64,000 nucleotides of DNA from Bradyrhizobium monzae (GTDB lineage Bacteria; Pseudomonadota; Alphaproteobacteria; Rhizobiales; Xanthobacteraceae): positions 372,001-436,000 of the forward strand of contig NZ_JAIRDQ010000001.1 of the NCBI RefSeq assembly GCF_021458635.1. The letters are read 5' to 3'. Shown piece after piece: positions 59,357 to 64,000 of the stretch (position 1 is the first letter of the stretch; every line of letters starts with the position of its first letter). The notes below the pieces were generated by a model, which saw only the letters and a program-made list of their open reading frames with translations, was not told the DNA's origin and did no database searches. The position numbers and the translations under genes were made by a program.

Positions 59357-60277
59357 ATGGCCACCAGACGCATGGGCTTGAAGCATGTGGAAGCTTTTCG
59401 GGCGGTGTTCGTGACGGGATCGATGACGCAGGCGGCTCAGCGCATGCATACCTCGCAGCCGCAGATCAGCCGCTTGATCGGACAGTTGGAAGCGATCACG
59501 CAATTCCCGCTGTTCGACCGCAGTGGCGGCCGGCTCCGCCCGACCGTGGACGGATCGCGCTTCTTCCAGGAGGTCGAGAAGACTTTCATCGGCCTGGCCG
59601 GACTGGAGGCCAGCGCAGCCAGCATCCGCTCGTTCGGTATGGGCAGGTTAAGCGTTGCGGCAATGCCGCGCCTGGCCGGCGGACTGCTGACGCGCATCGC
59701 GGCGCGTTTCAAAATGGACTATCCGCATGTGATGATCTCGATCCGGTCCGGCACGGCGAGCGCCGTGCACGATTGGGTCAGCTCCGGGCTTTGTGACACG
59801 GGATTGGCAATGCTCTACGGCGAGGTTGCGGGGGTGCATGTCGAACCGGTGCTCAAGACCCGCTGCGTCGCAATCATGCCGAAGGCGCATCGTCTTGCGC
59901 AGAAGAAGACGCTGCGTCCTGCCGATTTCGCCGATGAGGCCTTCATCTCCTTCGCCACGGGGAGTCCGCTCCACGATCGCATCGATACGATCTTCACGCA
60001 GGCCGGCGTCACGCGCCACATTGTTGCCGAGACCGATCTGGGCGCATCGGTCTGTGCCTTGGTCGCGGCGGGCCTCGGCATCAGCATCATCAACCCGATT
60101 GCCGCGCATGACGAAAGCTCTGGCGCGGCTTTGATGACGCGCCCCTTCAACCCTGCTGTCCCTGTTACGATCGCACTGCTCTATCCGCCTTATGCTGCGC
60201 GCGGCCGGTTGATTGATGCCTTTGGCGAATATGCGCGCAAGATCATGAGCGAGGAACTGGGCTATCTCGAGCGATAG
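59357..60277 (+). CDS. LysR family transcriptional regulator
   Basis: A 306-residue LysR-type regulator. The helix-turn-helix is at residues about 5-60 (KHVEAFRAVFVTGSMTQAAQRMHTSQPQISRLIGQLE), then the effector domain. The start at 59357 is one of several ATGs; earlier frames in the same phase add up to 24 residues. It lies divergent from the binding-protein and threonine aldolase genes, with a 153-bp shared region, the classical LysR arrangement. The type resembles regulators of opine, arginine or other amino-acid genes. Confidence 0.88.
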   Translation: MATRRMGLKHVEAFRAVFVTGSMTQAAQRMHTSQPQISRLIGQLEAITQFPLFDRSGGRLRPTVDGSRFFQEVEKTFIGLAGLEASAASIRSFGMGRLSVAAMPRLAGGLLTRIAARFKMDYPHVMISIRSGTASAVHDWVSSGLCDTGLAMLYGEVAGVHVEPVLKTRCVAIMPKAHRLAQKKTLRPADFADEAFISFATGSPLHDRIDTIFTQAGVTRHIVAETDLGASVCALVAAGLGISIINPIAAHDESSGAALMTRPFNPAVPVTIALLYPPYAARGRLIDAFGEYARKIMSEELGYLER

Positions 60278-60305
60278 TCGGCTGATGCAATCCCGCTATA
60301 AGGTT

Positions 60306-60420
60306 CGTCATTGCGAGCGAAGCGAAGCAATCCACAACTGCATCTACGGAAATTCCGGATTGCTTCGTCGCATCAGCGCAAATTTCTTCGCAATTTTGTC
60401 GCGAGCTCCTCGCAATGACG
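60306..60420. repeat. palindromic repeat, CATTGCGAG family, with internal insertion
   Basis: CGTCATTGCGAGCGAAGCGAAGCAATCCA and TTGCTTCGTCGC...CTCGCAATGACG are the arms. This copy is longer than the others (115 bp) because about 30 bp with AAATTTCTTCGCAATTTTG are inserted in the right arm. Confidence 0.85.
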
Positions 60421-60433
60421 ACGGAGAGACTGA

Positions 60434-60985
60434 CTAAGCCTTCAACTCCACCGTCTTGAACTCCGCCGGCAAAATCACCTCCAGCAGTTCGACGTCATCG
60501 GAGTAATCCAGAATCATGTGCTTGATCTTCGGCGGTTGGGTCCAGGCGCTGCCTGCTTTCATCAAGGTTTCGCCCTGCCCGTCCATGTAGGTCTTCACCC
60601 AGCCCTTGAGCACGTAGACCATCTGGAAGTCGACGGCGTGGAAGTGCAGTTTTGAGACTTCCGCCGGATCGCAGGGGCCCTGCAGGCGGATCACGTGAGC
60701 TTGCGCGAGACCGTGGCTTGCCGCGGCGATGCCGAGGTCGCGGTATTTCGCGTAGGCGCGCAGGCCGTCGGCCTTGAAATCTTCCTCGCGGTGATGGCTG
60801 ATGGCGATGCGCTGCTTCGGCCGGGCGGGTTTCTTAACGGATGACTTTGCCGTCGTCACGCGCGCCTTCGCCTTCACCGCCTTGCGTGCAGAGGAACGCG
60901 CGGCGGACTTGGCGCCGCTCCGCTTCTTCAACGCGGTCTGGACTGCGCTGCGCGATTTTGTTTTCGATTTTGTTTTCTTGGCCAT
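60434..60985 (-). CDS. cupin protein with histone-H1-like basic N-terminal tail
   Basis: A 183-residue protein in two parts. Residues 1-58 are Lys/Ala/Arg/Ser-rich with no hydrophobic core (KSAARSSARKAVKAKAR, KPARPKQR), like bacterial histone H1-like tails. Residues 60-183 form a cupin: LHFHAVDFQMVYVLKGWVK carries the metal His residues and GSAWTQPPKIKHMILDY the second half. The cupin may bind a metal and small ligand, the tail may bind nucleic acid. I know no function. The neighbour to the right is a GTAGGG-type repeat. Confidence 0.75.
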   Translation of the reverse strand: MAKKTKSKTKSRSAVQTALKKRSGAKSAARSSARKAVKAKARVTTAKSSVKKPARPKQRIAISHHREEDFKADGLRAYAKYRDLGIAAASHGLAQAHVIRLQGPCDPAEVSKLHFHAVDFQMVYVLKGWVKTYMDGQGETLMKAGSAWTQPPKIKHMILDYSDDVELLEVILPAEFKTVELKA

Positions 60986-61037
60986 GGGCCGGCCTCCCGC
61001 TGTTGTTATGCGAGGAGGTTAACACGGAAACAGGTCT

Positions 61038-61136
61038 CGTAGGGTGGGCAAATCGGAGCGTGCCCACCATTGCAAATGAAGCGCGGAGAGATGGTGGGCA
61101 CGGCGCGCGAAGTGCGCGCGCCTTTGCCCACCCTTG
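61038..61136. repeat. palindromic repeat, GTAGGGTGGGCAAAG family
   Basis: CGTAGGGTGGGCAAATCGG and CGCCTTTGCCCACCC are outer arms; AGCGTGCCCACCAT and ATGGTGGGCACGGC are inner arms. Same design as the copy at 36212. Confidence 0.85.
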
Positions 61137-61171
61137 AGAGACCGGTGCCTACGAGACCGATGTTGTCGGCT

Positions 61172-61459
61172 TCAATTCAACCGGAACACGCCATCCACGG
61201 CGCGCAGCTCGGCGGGCTTGATCAGCTTGGAATGCGCGACCGTCACCGAATGCAGCGGGCCGTCGAGCTTCTGCTGCCAGAACACCAGGAAGTCGGTGAG
61301 CGCCGGGAATTTCGGAAACATGTCGTAGTTCTGCCAGACGTAGGTCTGGAGCAGCGACGGGTGATCCGGCATCCGGTAGAGAATTTGGGCCGTCGTCAGC
61401 CCGTAGCCCAGCAACTGTTTCCGGAAATCCTCGGAAACGGCCCCAACCCGCAATCCCAT
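61172..61459 (-). CDS. usg family protein
   Basis: A 95-residue protein of the usg-like family. The conserved stretch QLLGYGLTTAQILYRMPDHP and LQTYVWQNYDMFPKFPALTDFLVFWQQKLDGPLHSV is diagnostic. The name comes from an ORF found next to other genes in E. coli; the function is unknown in rhizobia. ATG at 61459 follows GGAGG with a GTTGGC spacer. It is a monocistronic small gene. Confidence 0.88.
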   Translation of the reverse strand: MGLRVGAVSEDFRKQLLGYGLTTAQILYRMPDHPSLLQTYVWQNYDMFPKFPALTDFLVFWQQKLDGPLHSVTVAHSKLIKPAELRAVDGVFRLN

Positions 61460-61849
61460 GCCAACCTCCTTTGCAGGAGCGCATTCAGGGGGTGGCTTGG
61501 TCCGGTACGCTGCTTACGAGCCACCCGGTGGAGATGCGCTCACATGAGAGAAATGTGACGCAAACTGACAATTCATCTCAAGCCCAAAAGTTTAACAAGT
61601 TGTTGAAATTCAATGCTTTAGCAGCAGAGACGGCTCCGTGCTAATACGGCCCCAAGACGCCCCAAAGCTCGGTTAACGATGGTAAAGAGATTCTGGCAGG
61701 CCGGCCGTCAGAGTGCCGAATTTTCTGCTAGAAGCCCTTGCCCCCGCAAAATTCCTGTCCTATTTCAGCTTCGCCTGTGCTAGCACTCGCTGGCACAGAC
61801 TGCTAACGCCAAAAAATCATCAACTCGTGCAAATGCTTAGGAGAGCTGC
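61460..61849. other. intergenic region with heat-shock control elements
   Basis: These 390 bp precede groES. They contain the CIRCE operator at 61780-61806. Just left of it, CTTGCC at about 61737 and CCTATTT at about 61760 could be promoter boxes of the RpoH kind, but the match is loose. The left half (61460-61700) is AT-rich relative to the window and holds nothing I can name; it must include the usg promoter on the opposite strand. Confidence 0.5.
61780..61806. promoter_or_regulatory. CIRCE operator (HrcA site)
   Basis: CTAGCACTC-N9-GACTGCTAA fits the CIRCE consensus TTAGCACTC-N9-GAGTGCTAA with one change in each arm. It lies 44 bp before groES, within the transcribed leader or promoter, as usual for HrcA-repressed groESL operons. 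Confidence 0.93.
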
Positions 61850-62164
61850 ATGAAATTCCGTCCGCTTCACGACCGCGTCGTGGTCAAGCGCATCGACGCA
61901 GAAGAGAAGACCGCCGGCGGCATCATCATCCCCGACACTGCCAAGGAAAAGCCCTCGCAGGGTGAAGTCGTCGCCGTTGGCCCGGGTGGCCGCGACGAGG
62001 CCGGCAAGCTGATCCCGATCGACCTGAAGGTCGGCGACCGCGTGCTGTTCGGCAAGTGGTCCGGCACCGAGGTCAAGATCGACAACGTCGATCTGCTGAT
62101 CATGAAGGAAAGCGACATCATGGGCGTCCTCGACGTCCCCGCTTCCAAGAAGAAGGCGGCCTAA
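61850..62164 (+). CDS. groES: co-chaperonin GroES
   Basis: A 104-residue co-chaperonin that caps the GroEL ring. It opens [16 protein letters not shown], and the mobile loop (residues about 16-35) is [27 protein letters not shown]-type and [15 protein letters not shown] blocks are intact. AGGAGAGCTGC precedes the ATG. groEL follows 45 bp later, so the two are an operon under CIRCE control. Bradyrhizobium carries several groESL copies; this is one of the heat-inducible HrcA-type sets by its operator. Confidence 0.98.
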   Translation: MKFRPLHDRVVVKRIDAEEKTAGGIIIPDTAKEKPSQGEVVAVGPGGRDEAGKLIPIDLKVGDRVLFGKWSGTEVKIDNVDLLIMKESDIMGVLDVPASKKKAA

Positions 62165-63850
<1,686 letters not shown>

Positions 63851-63880
63851 TCCAGCCGTTCAGGCACACGACGAAATGCG

Positions 63881-63907
63881 AAACCCCGGCAGCGATGCCG
63901 GGGTTTT
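63881..63907 (+). terminator. intrinsic terminator of groESL
   Basis: AACCCCGGC and GCCGGGGTT form a 9-bp stem around AGCGAT, running into TTTTTGTTTT. It lies 31 bp beyond the groEL stop. Confidence 0.95.
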
Positions 63908-63935
63908 TGTTTTGGGGAGCTACTTCTCTCCGCTC

Positions 63936-63975
63936 GTCATTCCGGGGCGGCGCAAAGCGCCGAGCCCGGAATCCA
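63936..63975. repeat. GTCATTCCGG-family repeat
   Basis: GTCATTCCGGGGCGGCG and CGCCGAGCCCGGAAT form an imperfect hairpin of the family seen at 35116 and 45721. The rest of the element may continue past the right edge of the window. Confidence 0.6.
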
Positions 63976-64000
63976 TTCCACCCTTTGCTCCTGACCTATC

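Noticed and set aside
61791..61804. TGGCAC...GC within the CIRCE element as a possible sigma-54 promoter
   Set aside because: The distance from GG to GC is two bases too short and the TTGC box is missing; the CIRCE match explains the sequence.

Overview
The window is high-GC alphaproteobacterial chromosome, most probably Bradyrhizobium or a close Nitrobacteraceae relative. This rests on gene content (DUF3126 protein, usg protein, CIRCE-controlled groESL, many ABC importers), on dispersed palindromic repeats of types I associate with that group, and on high GC with strong third-position bias. It is dense, ordinary-looking chromosome: I see no phage, transposase, integrase or CRISPR array. One RNA gene is certain (tRNA-Leu UAA) and one small RNA is proposed.

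Layout. 1-2254: end of a PotBC-type ABC importer followed by an Asp/Glu/hydantoin racemase. 2497-5930: small envelope or unknown proteins and a gamma-carbonic anhydrase-like protein, plus a candidate sRNA (about 3077-3157) behind a perfect CRP-type half-site pair. 6000-8477: two Rossmann oxidoreductases divergent from a LysR regulator. 8690-15710: housekeeping and unknown genes (cysE, alpha/beta hydrolase, zinc-finger protein, FAD monooxygenase, lipoprotein). 15857-18582: tRNA-Leu and a tandem pair of GT87/DUF2029-like membrane proteins, one of which reads through the antisense strand of the tRNA. 19001-20260: Bcr/CflA drug exporter.

20531-36205 looks like a peptide and amino-acid scavenging island. 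It holds two near-identical family-5 substrate-binding proteins in tandem, an M20 peptidase, a tandem glycine riboswitch in front of a DadA-like amino-acid dehydrogenase, a sigma-54 type -24/-12 promoter in front of a dipeptide-type transporter (two permeases and a fused double ATPase), then an M81 (MlrC-like) peptidase, an M20 amidohydrolase, an amidase and a crotonase. 36315-42153: detoxification and housekeeping genes (quinone oxidoreductase, HCCA isomerase-like DsbA protein, GST, MetE-core protein, xanthine phosphoribosyltransferase, CinA-like protein).

42431-46663 is the Anbu cassette: circularly permuted ATP-grasp, alpha-E protein, transglutaminase-like protease and the proteasome-related Anbu peptidase. 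It is a conserved but functionally unresolved peptide-making or peptide-tagging system. 47596-54329 is a sugar or polyol catabolic operon (AraC regulator, XylF/XylG/XylH-type ABC importer, ribitol-type SDR, FGGY kinase). 54534-60277: MFS transporter, NupC nucleoside transporter, threonine aldolase and an amino-acid binding protein divergent from a LysR regulator. 60434-63850: a cupin with a histone-like basic tail, usg protein, and groES-groEL behind a CIRCE operator, closed by an intrinsic terminator.

At least three families of palindromic intergenic repeats recur across the window. Coordinates of starts were chosen by ribosome-binding sites and family length where the longest open frame was clearly too long. 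No database search was possible, so family names rest on recognisable motifs and context.
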